Below, in pieces: positions 1 through 13,300 of a stretch of 64,000 nucleotides of DNA. How positions within the stretch are numbered: the stretch's first letter is position 1; every line of letters starts with the position of its first letter. The notes under the pieces are model-generated. The model was not told the origin of the DNA. It worked only from the letters and a program-made list of their open reading frames with translations, and searched no databases. Origin of the DNA: Mytilisepta virgata (taxonomy: Eukaryota; Mollusca; Bivalvia; Mytilida; Mytilidae); assembly GCA_028015205.1 (NCBI GenBank), contig CM051520.1:33657528-33721527 (forward strand), read 5' to 3'. The translations under genes were made by a program, and so were the position numbers.

Positions 1-1540
1 TGTCGTTTTGAATTATGCAGAATTATTATTATGAATAGTTTTTTATATGATATGAAACTTAAAATACAGTAGTTTAAGATAAATAACAGCATATTCCACT
101 TTATTGTAAATATTATACTATATTATGTCAATTAAATTGGTAAGAATTGCAATTTTGGTTTTCTTTCTCAGGAGGCCCTTGTATGAAAAATAGGTAACAA
201 CGTTTCCATAGCAACCCATCATTTTGGTTATTTTTTTTTATTGAAAACATTAATGGTAATGTAGTGTGACTACACACAATAAGTTTAAAGAAATTTTAAA
301 AGGTAGTGTGGCCAGCCAGTATTGACATTGTTTGATAATTACAGAGAATTGATATTAAAAAGTGGAATTTCTTGCTTGTCACGTAAGTAAGCGGATTTTA
401 TGGTTTATTAAGCCATGGTCCCATGGGCTAGGAATCGGAACTCCAGTAACTATAAAACTTTAATGATTTGCAGACATCCTCGAGTTACATTAAAAAATTC
501 TCAAAACTTTGAATTGATATACCCTTCTCCCGTGTAATCTAAAAATAGGAGTACATAATTGTTTTCTTCAATTATATTTGCTAATTAAAGTATATCTTTT
601 GAAATGTACACCATTATCTCAACAGAAAACAAACCTCTAAGCGTCTGATTAAAGTGCAATTATAATTATCTTGTTTTCACTTTCATGCCAAATAATTAAA
701 TAGTAATTAAAATACTTTTTTCTCCATGGCAAAATTCTGGGGGAATAATGAATTGAATTGTAGGAAGTGTGCAATTCTCTAAAGAACGACTGCAGATTTT
801 TCTAGCACAGCATACCCACACTATAAGTTCGCGCAGTTAACGAAAGTGCATATAATTTTAAGGGTCTATTTTCCGGCAACGGTATAGTTGAGTTCACTGG
901 TTTTCGCTTCCACGTTCGCGTTTTCATATATGATATGTAATCTTAATAATAATTAATAATATGTTGAATTTTTATTTAATTCAAATTTTGTGAAAAAATA
1001 ATAGGGGGTGTTATCAAATTAATTACACCTTATATAAGAATCATGGTTTCCGATTGGTTGATAGTCGGGGAATGTTTTCAAAAGTCACCAACAAGTGTGG
1101 CGTATCGAGAAATGTTACCGTCTCATTACTATTTTTCGCAAATATCCCTCCCGATTATGATATATCTGATTAAAATTTATTTATATATAGATATCTGTAA
1201 AATTAAATTCTAAAATGTGTTTCTTAACTTTCAGTCTTGTTGATGAACTTTAAAGTTAACTCCCTCGATATAATTTGAGATGGTGAACATTCCCAGTTTT
1301 AAAATTATATCCAGCTAAACACACCTTATTGTTTTTGCAAACTTACCAGGTTAAGGCTTGCTTACAGAACATACATAAGAATAAATATTATTCAATTACC
1401 TCAGTCGAAGATTTAAAAGTTGGCATTATTCCCTTTATGATTGAATATTTATAAATCTGTTCAGTTAAATGTTAGATCATTCAAAACAGCCGTTGATCCA
1501 AGGAAATCAGGTCAACAATGACGCACCAATCAACAAAAGT
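1..1540. other. AT-rich intergenic, nothing recognised
   Basis: No open reading frame, splice-framed exon or repeat boundary that I can support. The sequence is AT-rich with short A and T runs. Confidence 0.4.
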
Positions 1541-1584
1541 ATATATAAAAAAACACAACATGGAGTTGGGATCGTCTGACTTTG

Positions 1585-1603
1585 TACACACACACACACA
1601 CAT
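1585..1603. repeat. (CA)n microsatellite
   Basis: Short run of about eight CA units just upstream of a repeat-like stretch. Confidence 0.8.
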
Positions 1604-1659
1604 AATGGTGTGGTTAAATCGGTTGGCGATATATCCGATGTAATCTCTGTTGTGCTTAT

Positions 1660-2114
1660 GTTTCTGTTATGTGCTCTTTTGGGTAATTTTTTTGTCCGGG
1701 GTTCTGTCTGTTACTTGACGTTAATTCATTGGTAGCAGTTCACTGTTTTTTTGTTCTGATGAGTCTAAATTCTTTGAAGTAAAGTCAAGAAATACCAAAG
1801 GAATATTCGAAGGAGGGGAAAATCGAAAACAACTGACAAACTTCGGAGAACAACGAAGACAAGACCAAAACAATACAAACACTACACTTAAAAACTAAAA
1901 ACATATGAACAACATGGACCCCACCAAAAAAAACAGGGGTAGACTCAGGTGCTCCGGAAGAGTAAGCATTCTCTGCTTCCTGCAGGACACCCTGTATGCT
2001 GCCCATGTCAAATCCAGTGTGAGGAAGGGACAACATCAATGGAACATGTCCATTTACATTTGGGAAACGAAATATGAATACCACCATTGCTATCATAGAC
2101 TTTTTATTTCTTAA
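1660..2114 (+). repeat. Dispersed repeat fragment
   Basis: A stretch near 1668-1712 (a TGTGCTCTTTT then TTTTTTGTCCGGGGTTCTGTC pattern) is closely repeated at about 36240-36295, so it belongs to an interspersed family. Open frames on both strands at 1785-2114 overlap each other completely and have no gene-like composition. The segment is best read as the degraded end of a retroelement-like repeat. I cannot name the family. Confidence 0.4.
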
Positions 2115-2712
2115 ATAAAAATTTTATTTATTTATTATCTTGAAAGAGATAACATGGAAAGTCAATCAGCAAAAAATATTATTTCAACCTCTAAGACACT
2201 TGAATTAATTATATTCCTACCACGGATAATAAATCCCTCAAAGAAAAGGTTTTAAAGTCATGTAAGTAAACTTAAACTAACAAATTGTTTTTCTTGAAGC
2301 TTTCTAACAGCTGTGAGAATTCAATACAGGAAATAATGCCAAAATATATATAATGTACCAATGACATGTTCGTGATATACAATATAATGTCTGATTATTT
2401 GAACTTTTTTGACTAAGATAAACACAGACTGCTGATTAAAACATTGAGGTGATCAGAAGTTAATTTTCCAGCAGGTACTGTAATTGATTAAACAAGATGT
2501 TCCATGGAGATACAAGTGTAGATAAAGCGGCTCAGAATAAGTTTCGTTCACCTTGTGTTTCGTGGCGGAAACTAAGTGTTGTATGTGATCTTTTACATTC
2601 TTGATTTGGAGGGGGGAATCGGTTGATCTTTTTACTATATAAATATATATATTACGGCGTTTTAAACACGAATAACCTAATATTTAACACATCAGTATTA
2701 CAAATCCTACGA

Positions 2713-3111
2713 CTTAAGGATGCTCGCTGGTCATGTTTTGGTCTTTTTGTCAAATTTTGGGAATCCTCGGGTTTTATCCATTTTTTAAACATGAAGTTTT
2801 TTGCCCATGAACCCCTACTTTTTCTTTTATAAATCAATCATATATACCTTAAAATGGTAATTGACAAAATCTTATGAAATCCTTTTTATTTTCTCATACA
2901 TTTTTAGCGACTGAAGTTGCCAATGCAAAGACAAGGAAAAATCCAGAGAAAACCCATTTCCTGCAAATTTTCAAGGCCTTATAGCTCTAAAATGAGCACA
3001 TGAACCTATATTTTTTTCTTGCTTATTTGTTTACTATTCATATGTTCTCTCAAACTAAAACACCTATTTCAAAGCCTATTTATTTCCTATTAGACCAGGG
3101 ATTATCCTTAA
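2713..3111. mobile_element. MITE with TTAA ends (copy 1)
   Basis: The left end reads TTAAGGATGCTCGCTGG and the right end is its imperfect inverse, finishing ATCCTTAA at 3111 (about 13 of 16 matches). A second copy with better-preserved ends lies at 31232-31476. TTAA at both borders is the target preference of the piggyBac superfamily. Placing the family there is inference, because no transposase is present. Confidence 0.5.
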
Positions 3112-3189
3112 GAGAGTTTAAAAATATCCGTTTACTGGCTTCGCTAAACACTCAATTTGAAATCATCAAATTCACAAATGATGCTTAAG

Positions 3190-5430
3190 ACAATATATAT
3201 ATACAAATATTAACCCTCATAGACTTTATGATATCATAAGGCATTCAGATCTCTCTCTCTATCTCTTAAGCAAGACCCGCTTACCTTTTCGCAGCATTTG
3301 TTGTCACATCATTTTTTTTTATTGGAGTTCACATTGCTAATACTTTAGTTTTTGTGTTATCTTGTTATAACTATGTTTTGTTTGGTATGTATCTTTTTCA
3401 CTCTTTTATTTTATATTTTCAATGTTTGTACTGGTCTTTAGACTTTCCTCACTGTCTTGGACGCTTCGGTATTCTTTTTGATACTGCTTTCCCAATCTCG
3501 TAACATTACGTAACATACCGCACGGAATTTCCGCGTATATTTTAGCCCATGACAAAAGTAATTGTCCTACCAATAAAATTCGTTTTAATTAATTTTTCGA
3601 ATTACAATATTTTTATCCAGTATGTTCTCGATTTTAAGTGAGTATGGTTGAAAATCATAGATTGAGTGTGCAAAGATTCTACTGAACCCGTCAACATAAA
3701 GAAAGAAAGACGGCTGTATTATCTAATCACAGTGGTTGTTATTTCTGTCACCTTGTATTCCAGCACAAATCATAGTATGTTTCATCGTTCATTAGTGTTA
3801 CTAGTAAGTAATTAATTGTAATTAACAAAATTAAGTCTATATGAAATGAAATTGTCTAATTCACGCCTGTCTAGAGATTCTTCCAAGTGAATCACAATAC
3901 TGGCTTCGTTTTAACGAATTAATATATATATTTTATCTGAGAGGAAATTCCCTGTCAATAACTTGTCTTAATTTCACAAGATATCAGTTTTATACCTATC
4001 AACATATGTATTGGAGAAAGCAAACTGCTTTAAATCTTACATTCAAGCTTGTATTCCTGAAAATTTGATAACATCTACGTCAAAACGAATCAGTCCTAGA
4101 TTAAAAGCAAATTATTCATGAAATTAATACTCTTCGTATTATCAAATATTGGCAAAAGTTAACCAAAAGCATCAGACAAGTGGGTGATATAAAATCAAAA
4201 TGAAGAAAGAACATTGTATAAATGTGAATAAATAGCACATAATTCAAACGAGTAGAAAACTACAGCAAAATGGAATACGACAATCAAGAAAAAAACTTGC
4301 ACTCGAAGCATAATTGTGTTGTATTTTAACATACAGGCTTCGTTCGGGTAAATCAAAGCAAGATGGTGACCATTTCTGCTGAACCTAACATTGTTTTAGA
4401 ATACAATATAACAGTATTTTCTCATTAATGACCTATACGTCGTGTATACCAAAATCAAAAAGGTAAAATTTAACGTCGTATCACATTCCTGATATCGGTA
4501 GTCTTCGGTTCGTGAGAGTTTTGGTCTAATCTCCCCTAATTGTACATGTAAGTCGCCTTCTGAAAGCTTATTACGGACCAAACTTAAGCTCTCGTTTTTT
4601 ACCTGCGGAAACCTTAAAAATACCTGACTTCACTCGACCCCGATAGACTTATTTATGGACTGATATGTTGAAAAATTTGTTCTCTTCATTAAAATTCCTA
4701 CTAATTGGAAGTTTAAACAAAATACTTGAAAAGTCGAGTACGTTCCATGTGTGAAAGTGTATCTTTGGGGCTTTTTCAGTCTTTTCTTTTCATTTCAGGC
4801 TTTGTAGGTAGAAAAGATGAAGGAGAAGTTTAGTAAAAAGCCACATATCAAATATGTACTGAAAATGGTCAAAATGAAAAGGCTAGAATCCTGTTTCTAT
4901 AGCGACGCTCGTTAAACCTCTTCTATTTATTGTTCAGTTTGATAATAATATTTATGCTTGAAATATAACCTTTGACTTCTGTATAATCTACAGTTGGTCT
5001 TTCCTTTCAATCCCTCTAGGTTACCAATTAGAATACTGATAATGTAACATTTAATTAAATAAGGGAGAATCATATGATTAAGGTGCAAGCAAGGAATAGA
5101 GGCATCCGTGACCCTATTTTCCCTCTGTTTCTCGCTTTAAAATTATTTCATTGCACCCATATAAAATCAACCATTTTTTCCCGGAAGTTCATTACAATTC
5201 CAGAAACAGTAACGTCTTTCATGTTGCATATTTTGTTCCCAAAGGATCGTCCGCTCAGATCTAAAATTTGTATTAATTTCTCCGATATTCTGTCTATTAA
5301 TTTGATAATATTTCTATACTGATATCACATATTTGTATGATAATGTCAATAAATCTGGATCTATTGGGGAACGACTGCTGACTAATGGTTAAACCAGTTG
5401 ATTGCTTAACTAAACAAATGAACCCTAGTT
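3190..5430. other. Intergenic, nothing recognised
   Basis: Only short open frames (such as 4396-4581 and 5074-5322) with AT-driven composition, no splice context and no recognisable domain. Confidence 0.4.
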
Positions 5431-5433
5431 TAT

Positions 5434-5973
5434 TGTGTCGCCTGCGGAACGCATGGTCGACACATAGAGATCACTATCTGTCGTCTTGCGTCGTCACACT
5501 TTTCCTCTATCCTCAACTGCTCGTAAACCGCTCAAAGGAGTTTGATGAAACTTTCTCTGTGCGTTACCCTTAATGCACAGGTGTGCATATATATTTCATT
5601 TTTAGAAAATTTCAAATTTTTTTGGTAAAAATTGACATTTTGCAAAAAAAGGGGGGCCAAAACTTCTATCCTCAACTACTCCATAACAGCTCAAAGGAAT
5701 TTGATGAAACTTTCTCTGTGCATTAACCTTAATGCACAGGTGTGCATATATATTTTATTTTTAAACATTTTAATTTTTTTTTGTAAAAATTGACATTTTT
5801 GAAAAAAAAGGGGGGGGGTTCAAAACTTCTATCCTCAACTACTCCATAACGGCTCAAAGCAATTTGATGAAACTTTCTCTGTGCATTAACTTTAATGCAA
5901 AGGTGTGCATATATATTTCATTTTTAGAAAATTTTTATATCTTTTGTAAAAATTGACGTCCGCAAGCGACACA
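5434..5973. mobile_element. Non-autonomous element with 160-bp internal tandem repeat
   Basis: The ends form an inverted repeat: TGTGTCGCCTGCGGA at the left and TCCGCAAGCGACACA at the right. Inside are three tandem units marked by TTTGATGAAACTTTCTCTGTG at 5541, 5700 and 5863 (periods 159 and 163). Each unit carries a G-run followed by CAAAACTTCTATCCTCAACT. No coding capacity. Confidence 0.65.
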
Positions 5974-5974
5974 T

Positions 5975-7000
5975 GTCTTCCTTGGAAGACTCACACATTT
6001 TTAAACAAACGTTGCTCTCTTCATTACGTTTCTCCCAATGAAATCATTTTTTTATTCTGCCATGTCTTTTAACCTAAGATGGTTATTGCATGGATATTTT
6101 CCCGAGCAGACTTTATATTGCACGAGCTTCCAAATCAAAATAAATAACTTACTGAACTTGTGCGAATAAGAACGATAAAAAAACGTATTAGGACGATGAG
6201 GTCACTTCGAGACCTGGGGAATAACTCGCGGTGGGTTTTGCAAATAAATCCTCAGACTTGTCCTCATTTACATTATACTTAGTAGCTACATTCGTCTCGT
6301 TATCAGGTGTTTGTTTCTTTAGATAAACATTTTCAACAACAGATTTTTGAGTCGATCTCGTTTCCGCCATATTAATTTTGTAAACAGAAGATTCAGTAAG
6401 TTACAAATCTAATTCCGAATACTTCGGTATTGCTCCATGATAGTGTGCAAATACAGAACTACACAAGTCATGTATACTGTACGATCGCTTTCTACTGAAA
6501 ACAAACGAGAAACACTTGTTACTATATATGCCATTAGAAATTAATACATGTATATCCATTCTGTTTTATTATTTTTTTTATTAATATTTAACTGTATATG
6601 GTAATTTTCCTTCATTTATTTATATCAATACTTCTATGTAATTTGTTTGCTAATGAGACTATCCCCTTTAAATAAAAATATTTATTTGCAGTTTACTAAA
6701 TGTGCCACATTTTAACCACCCATATTATTATGTTTCATACTTTCCATTGATTTTCTTCACAACTGGGAGGTTAAAATTTTAAGATACGCGATGTGAAAGC
6801 ATGCCCGTCTTTAAAGAAAGAGTTCTGATACTTTTATATGCCAAACTGTCTTTCTTTAATAGATGATTGACAGTAGAACGTTAGTTCCACTAATTGATCC
6901 CAAATTCAGCCCCACATAACGTAATGGCGTCGTAGTATAATAGTAATTAGTGTTTTAATCGTTTGTGATGTCAAAACTAAAGGGAATTTGTATGAATTGT
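5975..7000. other. Intergenic, nothing recognised
   Basis: AT-rich DNA. The minus-strand open frame at 6188-6370 has no domain and no splice support. Confidence 0.35.
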
Positions 7001-7004
7001 AGCA

Positions 7005-7424
7005 ATAGTCCTTTTCAAAAACTCATTTCCGGTATCACGATTCTGACTGTAAAATTATAATTTGAAGCAAGTTATTTCCTTTGCTGGGACGTAGTACTGG
7101 TTGGCTGCAGTGCAGAGCAACCAGTAGGAAGTAAATAGAAGTTATTTATTACTTTGATATACAAATATTTCCAGTTTTATAATCAAGTTTGATTACAAGT
7201 ATGTTGGAAGCAAAAAGATCGTATGTACATGTAGTTCCCAAGTTTATATAAACCAAACATTACGTGCAAATTAACAAGTTTTATACACAGCTAATCATTT
7301 ACTCTTCATTGCAGCGAACCAGTACTACGTCCTGGAACATCCCATCAAGGGAAATAACTTGCTTCAAATTATAATTTTACAGTCAGAATCGTGATACCGG
7401 AAATGAGTTTCTGAAAAGGGCTAT
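7005..7424. mobile_element. Palindromic (foldback) MITE
   Basis: Arms of about 110 bp at 7005-7120 and 7308-7424 are near-perfect reverse complements. They share the blocks AAACTCATTTCCGGTATCAC and TTTGAAGCAAGTTATTTCC, around a loop of roughly 190 bp. A single-arm copy of the same sequence lies at about 59500-59570, so the family is dispersed. No coding sequence. Confidence 0.75.
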
Positions 7425-7547
7425 AGCGGACGGGACGACGGTCAACTCGGGTATTGCATGTATAATACCATGTACAACTGGTATATGCGGTTATGTTTTT
7501 TGTTTTATTTCTCATGAATTCAAAGCTATTTTTAACTAGAATAAACG

Positions 7548-7990
7548 TTAACCGTTAATCATTGTAAACCCATTGTCTAGTCTAGTGTTGTCCGTGAAGT
7601 CCTTTACTAGATATAGAATTATATTCCTGTAAAACACATTCCAAAAAAAAAACACAATGCGTCCACGTAATGGCTGTCGTACAGAATTGGAATGTACGAC
7701 ACGGGTTGTTGAAATGAATTCCGCGCCATCCTTTATATCGGCCATAACATTAGCTGATTACCTCAGTATCAAGCAGATTTCAAAGTTTTTGGATGAAACA
7801 GTGTGCACAAGAAATCAAGTTCTGTTTTTATGTCAAGGAAATGAGAATTGCAAATTGAAATTAAATTTGAAATTGTCGGGTTTTCGGTCTATGTTATATG
7901 ACAATTCATATCTTAATGTACCGACATATTTGTTTACATTTTGAAGGTTAGATAATTGCCAAAGCTGTACTAATATCTGGTTTTATATAT
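7548..7990 (+). other. Uncertain 95-codon open frame, probably not a gene
   Basis: An ATG-initiated frame at 7657-7944 encodes 95 residues. The protein has no recognisable domain, signal peptide or transmembrane helix. It overlaps an opposite-strand frame and has no obvious splice or poly(A) context. Kept because its composition is less biased than most frames here, but more likely chance than gene. Confidence 0.15.
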
Positions 7991-8109
7991 ATGTCAACGT
8001 CGGTTATAAACGGATAAAAATAAAGATAACTTTTGAGTTGATCTACAGATCGCCTTGCTAGTCTGAATCTGCTGTATGCTGCGATTGAGGGTGTTTTAGG
8101 CCAATTAAA

Positions 8110-9228
8110 ATAAAATGCTCCGCTGGGCGCAGCTTGATACGACCGCAGAGGTCGAACCCTGAACAGTTGTATGAAAGAACCCCCATAATTTAATTTTTAA
8201 TGAAATCAAACAAAGTTTCATTTTGGACGTTAAGGACCTCAATGTGGATAAATTTAAACACAAGGCCCAAAATCCAAAAATCTAAATACACAGTTAGATT
8301 CAGGATATCAAAGAACCCCATATATTCAATTTTTGTTAAAATCAAACAAAGAGTGATTTTGGACCCTGATTTGTACCAACTTAATACTGGGCCCATAATC
8401 AAAAATCTAAATACATGTTTAGATTCAGCATATCAAAGAACCCCAAGTTTGAACCCCGATTTGGACCAACTTGAAAACTGGGCCCATAATAAAAAAACTA
8501 AGTACATGTTTAGATTCAGCATAATAAAGAACCCCAAGAATTCAATTTTTGTTAAAATCAAACTAAGTTTAATTTTGGACCCTTTGGACCTTAATGTAGA
8601 CCAATTTGAAAACGGACCAAAAATTAAGAATCTAAATACACGGTTACATTCGGCATATCAAAGAACCCCAATAGTTCAATTTTGGAAGAAATCAAACAAA
8701 GTTTAATTTTGGACCCTTTTGGCCCCTAATTCCTAGACTGTTGGGACCAAAACTCCCAAAATCAATCCCAACCTTCCTTTTGTGGTCATAAACCTTGTTT
8801 TTAAATTTCATAGATTTCTATTTACTTATACTAAATTTATTGTGCAAAAACCAAGAAAAATGCTTATTTGGGCCCTTTTTTAGCCCCTAATTCCTAAACT
8901 GTTGGGACCAAAACTCCCAAAAACAATCCCAACCTTCCTTTTGTGGTCATAAATCTTGTGTTAAAATTTCATAGATTTCTATTTACTTATACTAGAGTTA
9001 TTGTGCGAAAACCAAGAAAAATGCCTATTGGGCCCTTTTTTGGAACCTAATTCTTAAACTGTTGGGACCAAAACTCCCAAAATCAATCCCAACCTTCCTT
9101 TTGTGGTCATAAACCTTGTGTTTAAATTTCATAGATTTCTATTAACTTATACTAAAGTTATAGTGCGAAAACCAAATGTCGGACGACGACATACCAATAT
9201 ACGACCGCAAAAATTTTGCTGTCGTATA
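8110..9228. mobile_element. Composite minisatellite-bearing element
   Basis: The borders resemble each other: ATACGACCGCAGAGGTCG near 8137 and ACGACCGCAAAAATTTTGCTG near 9203. Two arrays lie inside. The first (about 8173-8710) has units ending in TCAAAGAACCCCA at about 8176, 8311, 8436, 8528 and 8661; the spacing near 125-135 bp shrinks to about 92 where a unit is truncated. The second has three units of 160-161 bp beginning CCTAATTCCT with GGGACCAAAACTCCCAAA at about 8723, 8884 and 9044. A 168-codon open frame across the first array is a by-product of the repeats. The layout suggests a non-autonomous transposon that amplified internal repeats. Confidence 0.65.
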
Positions 9229-9329
9229 AAAATCAGTGCAGTTCCTGTTACATAATGCAAGATAAACAAAAGGGTTGTAACCTGGATTACTGAGCTATTT
9301 TTACACATACAATTAGTATTGTAAAAACT

Positions 9330-9372
9330 ATCGACACTGACGAAGGCTATTTGTTAAGCCGAAATATTTGTC
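9330..9372 (+). other. Hammerhead-ribozyme-like hairpin motif
   Basis: CTGACGA, a GGC/GCC-closed hairpin, then GAAA and TTTGTC reads like the conserved core order of a hammerhead ribozyme (CUGANGA, stem II, GAAA). An extra A sits before stem II and stem I pairing is weak. Penelope-like elements are known to carry hammerhead motifs, and remains of one lie at 9965-10335. Activity is not implied. Confidence 0.3.
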
Positions 9373-9575
9373 AACACGATTTTATAACATCATCTTCGTA
9401 TATTACCATCCTATATTAGTACCGTTGTGCAAATCTTTAGACTTATATATTTTTTTCCTTATCTGCGCAGTATCGTCTATTCTAGACGATCCGGTACATA
9501 TTAAATTTGCTGGTTGGTCTTTTTTATAGACTTATATATATATATATAAATTAAAAGTTTCTGTTTGTATCAAAC

Positions 9576-9741
9576 ACTTAAAAAACTCTAACACAGATCT
9601 TCCGACGTTTCGGCCAACCGGCCTTCATCTTGGAATTTTTTATATTTTTTATATAAGTTTTTTATAGTCAATCCAAATAAATTCCAAGATGAAGGCCGGT
9701 TGGCCGAAACGTCGGAAGATCTGTGTTAGAGTTTTTTAAGT
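9576..9741. repeat. Perfect foldback with GGCCGAAACGTC core
   Basis: Two 63-bp arms (9576-9638 and 9679-9741) are essentially exact reverse complements around a loop of about 40 bp. Each arm carries GATGAAGGCC, a short loop, then GGCCGAAACGTC, the same core order as the motif at 9330 and in the foldback at 51848-52358. It lies just 3' of a Penelope-like coding remnant read on the minus strand. It is likely the inverted terminal part of that element. Confidence 0.7.
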
Positions 9742-9961
9742 ATATATATATATAATTGAAAATAAAAGTTCCTTGGTACAGTAAATATATTCGAACAAGT
9801 AATAACGGAAAAACACAATTAAACAGTTAAAATGTTATAATGTTATATCGTTCTGTGTGAGCGCTTTCAGCCTCCTGGCTCTTCAGACAGTTAATGAACT
9901 TTGTTAACGGCAACGTCGCGACTGTTGTGACGCAACGTCATTATGGAAAGGCACTAGGGTA

Positions 9962-10335
9962 CTTTCACTTTCGGTTCAGTGAAGGTTTATATTTCGCAAT
10001 AAAGTGGTCTTCTTTTGCGATACGCAGAGCTTTACTGTCCAGAAAAATGTTGAAAAAAGGAAAAATACGGAATCTTCCTTTTCCACAACGATCGAAGTGT
10101 TCACTGCATGGAGTATTTCTTACGGAAGGATCCTTAATTTGCTGTTTGTGGACCCTAACTCTATCAAAGAGATGGTCTCCCGTTTGTCCTGGCAAGAGGT
10201 ACATTTGGCACAGTAGATAAGGTTTTCCGTTTTGCAATTCATTGATGCATTCACTCGAAATGTTTCTCCAGGTCTAAACGTGATTGAGCTCCCTTCATCG
10301 ATGTATTCGCACGTTCCACATCTCTTATCCCACAT
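9962..10335 (-). pseudogene. Penelope-like element, C-terminal GIY-YIG region (broken)
   Basis: On the minus strand, 10335 to about 10200 encodes a cysteine-rich lead-in (CGTCEYI, then NLIYCAKCTSC) typical of the segment before a GIY-YIG nuclease in Penelope-like retroelements. The continuation, with a GQTGDHLFDRVRVHKQQI-type stretch and then HFDRCGKG, is in another frame (9965-10237), so a frameshift near 10190 breaks the gene. The GIY-YIG domain nicks target DNA for integration. No reverse transcriptase is attached here, so this is a 5'-truncated, inactive copy. Family assignment rests on motif recognition. Confidence 0.65.
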
Positions 10336-10340
10336 TTGCT

Positions 10341-10384
10341 GACTTTATATACTTTTCCGGACTTTATATACTTTTCCGGACTTT
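10341..10384. repeat. 19-bp tandem repeat
   Basis: GACTTTATATACTTTTCCG occurs twice at 10341 and 10360, followed by a partial third copy. Confidence 0.85.
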
Positions 10385-10389
10385 GAGTT

Positions 10390-13300
10390 AGTAAGTATCA
10401 TTCATGATCATATACATTATAAACCATATTTTAGTACAGAAATAGATAAATATTTTAAAATGTTCAAATTAACAAATATGAGTGAATCAGATACCTGTAT
10501 AAAAGGAAACAGGTCATGGCCCTTTCTTAAAACATAGCCACGAAGTTTTCAAATTGTTGTATCTACATGTACGAAGAAATAATTAATTTACAATTTGAAT
10601 GCAATTATTTTAAAAATTTCTAGTAGTTCTTTTTACAAATTGGAAAGCATTGCTTTTTCCTGTTACAGGTTATGATACAAGGACAATGAAATAAAACTTT
10701 GTGTTTGGATTTCAATGAGTATTTACTATAAATGACATTGGCTGTGAAATATATCTTGCGCAATTTAATAGCTTTTATTTCATTACTTTCCATTCGATGA
10801 TTCATTACCATTAATGTCATTTAATCAAGATCAATATTGAAGGGGAGCGCGACAAATGGCTGAAGGGAATACTGTGTAAATATTACTAGTAAACTAGGGA
10901 CACAGAGATATGTCTTGCCTGTAATAAAATATCTTGTGCAAATATTAAAAATCTCTTAAAACTGTCAGTTGTTGAACAATTTTTACTGCTGTGAAAGCTT
11001 TGCATGGTGTAGTAGATCTTTTCCACCTTCCTCAATGTGACACGTAAAAAACAATTCACTCCTTTTTCATGATATACCATAAAACATCCATTTATAACAT
11101 GATGTGTAGTATATGACGACAGACTGAATTGTTTGCAATATCAGAATGGTACCGCCATGTTTCTGCTTTATTTTAAATGAGTGATCAATTCAGAATTTTA
11201 ACATACATATCAGGACGATGAAATTTTAATGAAATAAATGAATATGAAAACTGCTTTGAACTACACCGACACACAGCGCCGGAATTTTAGCGTGCTACAA
11301 ATGTATATCAGAGAAAACGGTTCACGGGAAGACAAGTTCATGTACATGTAGCTCCGCCCGTCATTGGACAAAATTATTGGGAAATTATTACTTTCTAGTA
11401 TGTAAAATCACATCTTTTAAAAAAAAGAATGAGAGGTCGTTTCTTGGTAATTTCTTATAAACCTTTCATCATTAAATTGAGAATTTTCTGTAGTTTATTT
11501 AATAATTTGGATTTATTTTTCTGGTATCCATTTAAAAAGATGCGTTGATTAAATAACAAACTAATTGTTTGCACAAATTTCCTATCATAGGAAGTAAATG
11601 AGTGACATCATAAATTTTCTGTGTGATTAAAATTTTGCTTAATTGTAACAGCAGCACTGATAAATATTTCAAAATCAGCAAACAAATTGTAGATATTTTT
11701 GTGTTCAATGGTGCAAAGTTCAGTTAAGAAATGAGGTTGATATTATATATATTTTTTTAAATTGTGATTTTATATAGAAATTAATGGGAGAATTAGGAAT
11801 TTCCCCAATACTTTTGTCCAAGGACTATGTATTATTCAGATTCATTACTGAAAATCTTTTCTCTTACCCATGAAAGTCATGTGCCGTGAGAAGCACCAAA
11901 TACTTTGGTTTGACACGGCGGAGATTAAACGTGGCTTCCGCACTCGAGTCGAGCACTCTGTCACGAGACCAAAGAGAGATTAATCATCCAAAATGGTTTC
12001 TGTTGGTACTTATACCTCACGGCGCGTGATATACACATTAAGACACGCTTTGATCAGTAAGTTACAAGATTAAGTTAGCTTATCTTGTACATTGAAAAAT
12101 ATATATATAACTCTGTGTATAGAGGTTAGATGCTATCTTCCACAGAGCACAAAGATTAGATTCATTGATTAAATACTTTAATTTTATTTTAAATGGATTA
12201 TATGGCTTCATTCTCTGTTGATTTTATGTTGTTGGACTGCGATCTTTTGTGTTGTTTTCAAAATGTAAAAACTTACAGTGGACTGTTTTTACCAAACTTC
12301 TACGCATTGCATTTAGTATGTAACATTTTATAAAACATTCACAGCAATACCAACAAAATAATCAGGCATATTAAATCGGGTTGATCTTTTTCAGAACATA
12401 ATGATGATATTTAAGCAATCGCATTATGTGCTAAATCGGCTAGAAAAGTCACTGCACAAACGGACGGACGACTCATCAAGAACGTCTTTGCAATCTACTT
12501 TGATGTATTCTTTACTACTAGTAATTGCAAAGGATAATTTAATAATAAATAGTTATGTAAAGTGTTCTTAAAATAGTCGAGCTTTGAGATTATCTTTTCG
12601 TTCTGTGAATAAGCTGTCAATGATTAAAACAGATAAAGAAAATAACTTGTTGCACTGCACCAAACAAAATTAAGCCATTTTCTTCATTAAATATTTGGGA
12701 ATTTATTATCTTTTTTTGGCGATAGGTCAATATGATATGTTCTCAGATTTCAGTCTGAATTTACCTTAAAGGTCTATTTAGTATACAAGGTATCACTGAC
12801 CAGCCAGTGACAAGGGGTTCTTTTCAACAACAATTCGAAAGTATACCGTTTGACCATGTTATGCCTACAAACAAGACCTGATAAACGGAGGCTTTGTCAC
12901 AATGGAGGAATCGGGAGTGAATAAAATTATTAGAGTCAGATAATGTCAGTATGAATCACATTCTTTGATTTTTTTTAAATAATACAGATAAATGAGAATA
13001 TGTTACATTATCATTTGTTATGCATGAGAGAGATAAGTAGGCGTGATATATATTATAGAAAATTATAAAATCCATTAATATTTAAAAAAAAAAAGAAAAA
13101 AAAAAGAGCAGTTATTAGACATTTTGAATGAAGCCTACTCGTGACTTTTCAAACGTGGACGTTGCTCGAGGTTCAAAAATATAGATAATATAAATGAAAA
13201 TAAAATACACTGTGACACAAAATATGCGTTTCGGAATAAACGTTTATTCTACAACCGAAGAATAAATGCGATGATAAATTCTTGTCTAATAAAAATGCAG

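Noticed and set aside
1756..1790. CTGATGA near 1757 as a hammerhead ribozyme
   Set aside because: No GAAA at the right spacing and no closing stem II.
1785..2114. Overlapping frames on both strands, up to 103 codons
   Set aside because: Complete overlap, no domain, and part of a dispersed repeat.
8200..8706. 168-codon plus-strand frame, the longest in the window
   Set aside because: It spans tandem units of a non-coding element. The protein simply repeats the unit (FRFSI..KNP, FVKIK), and the opposite strand is also open.
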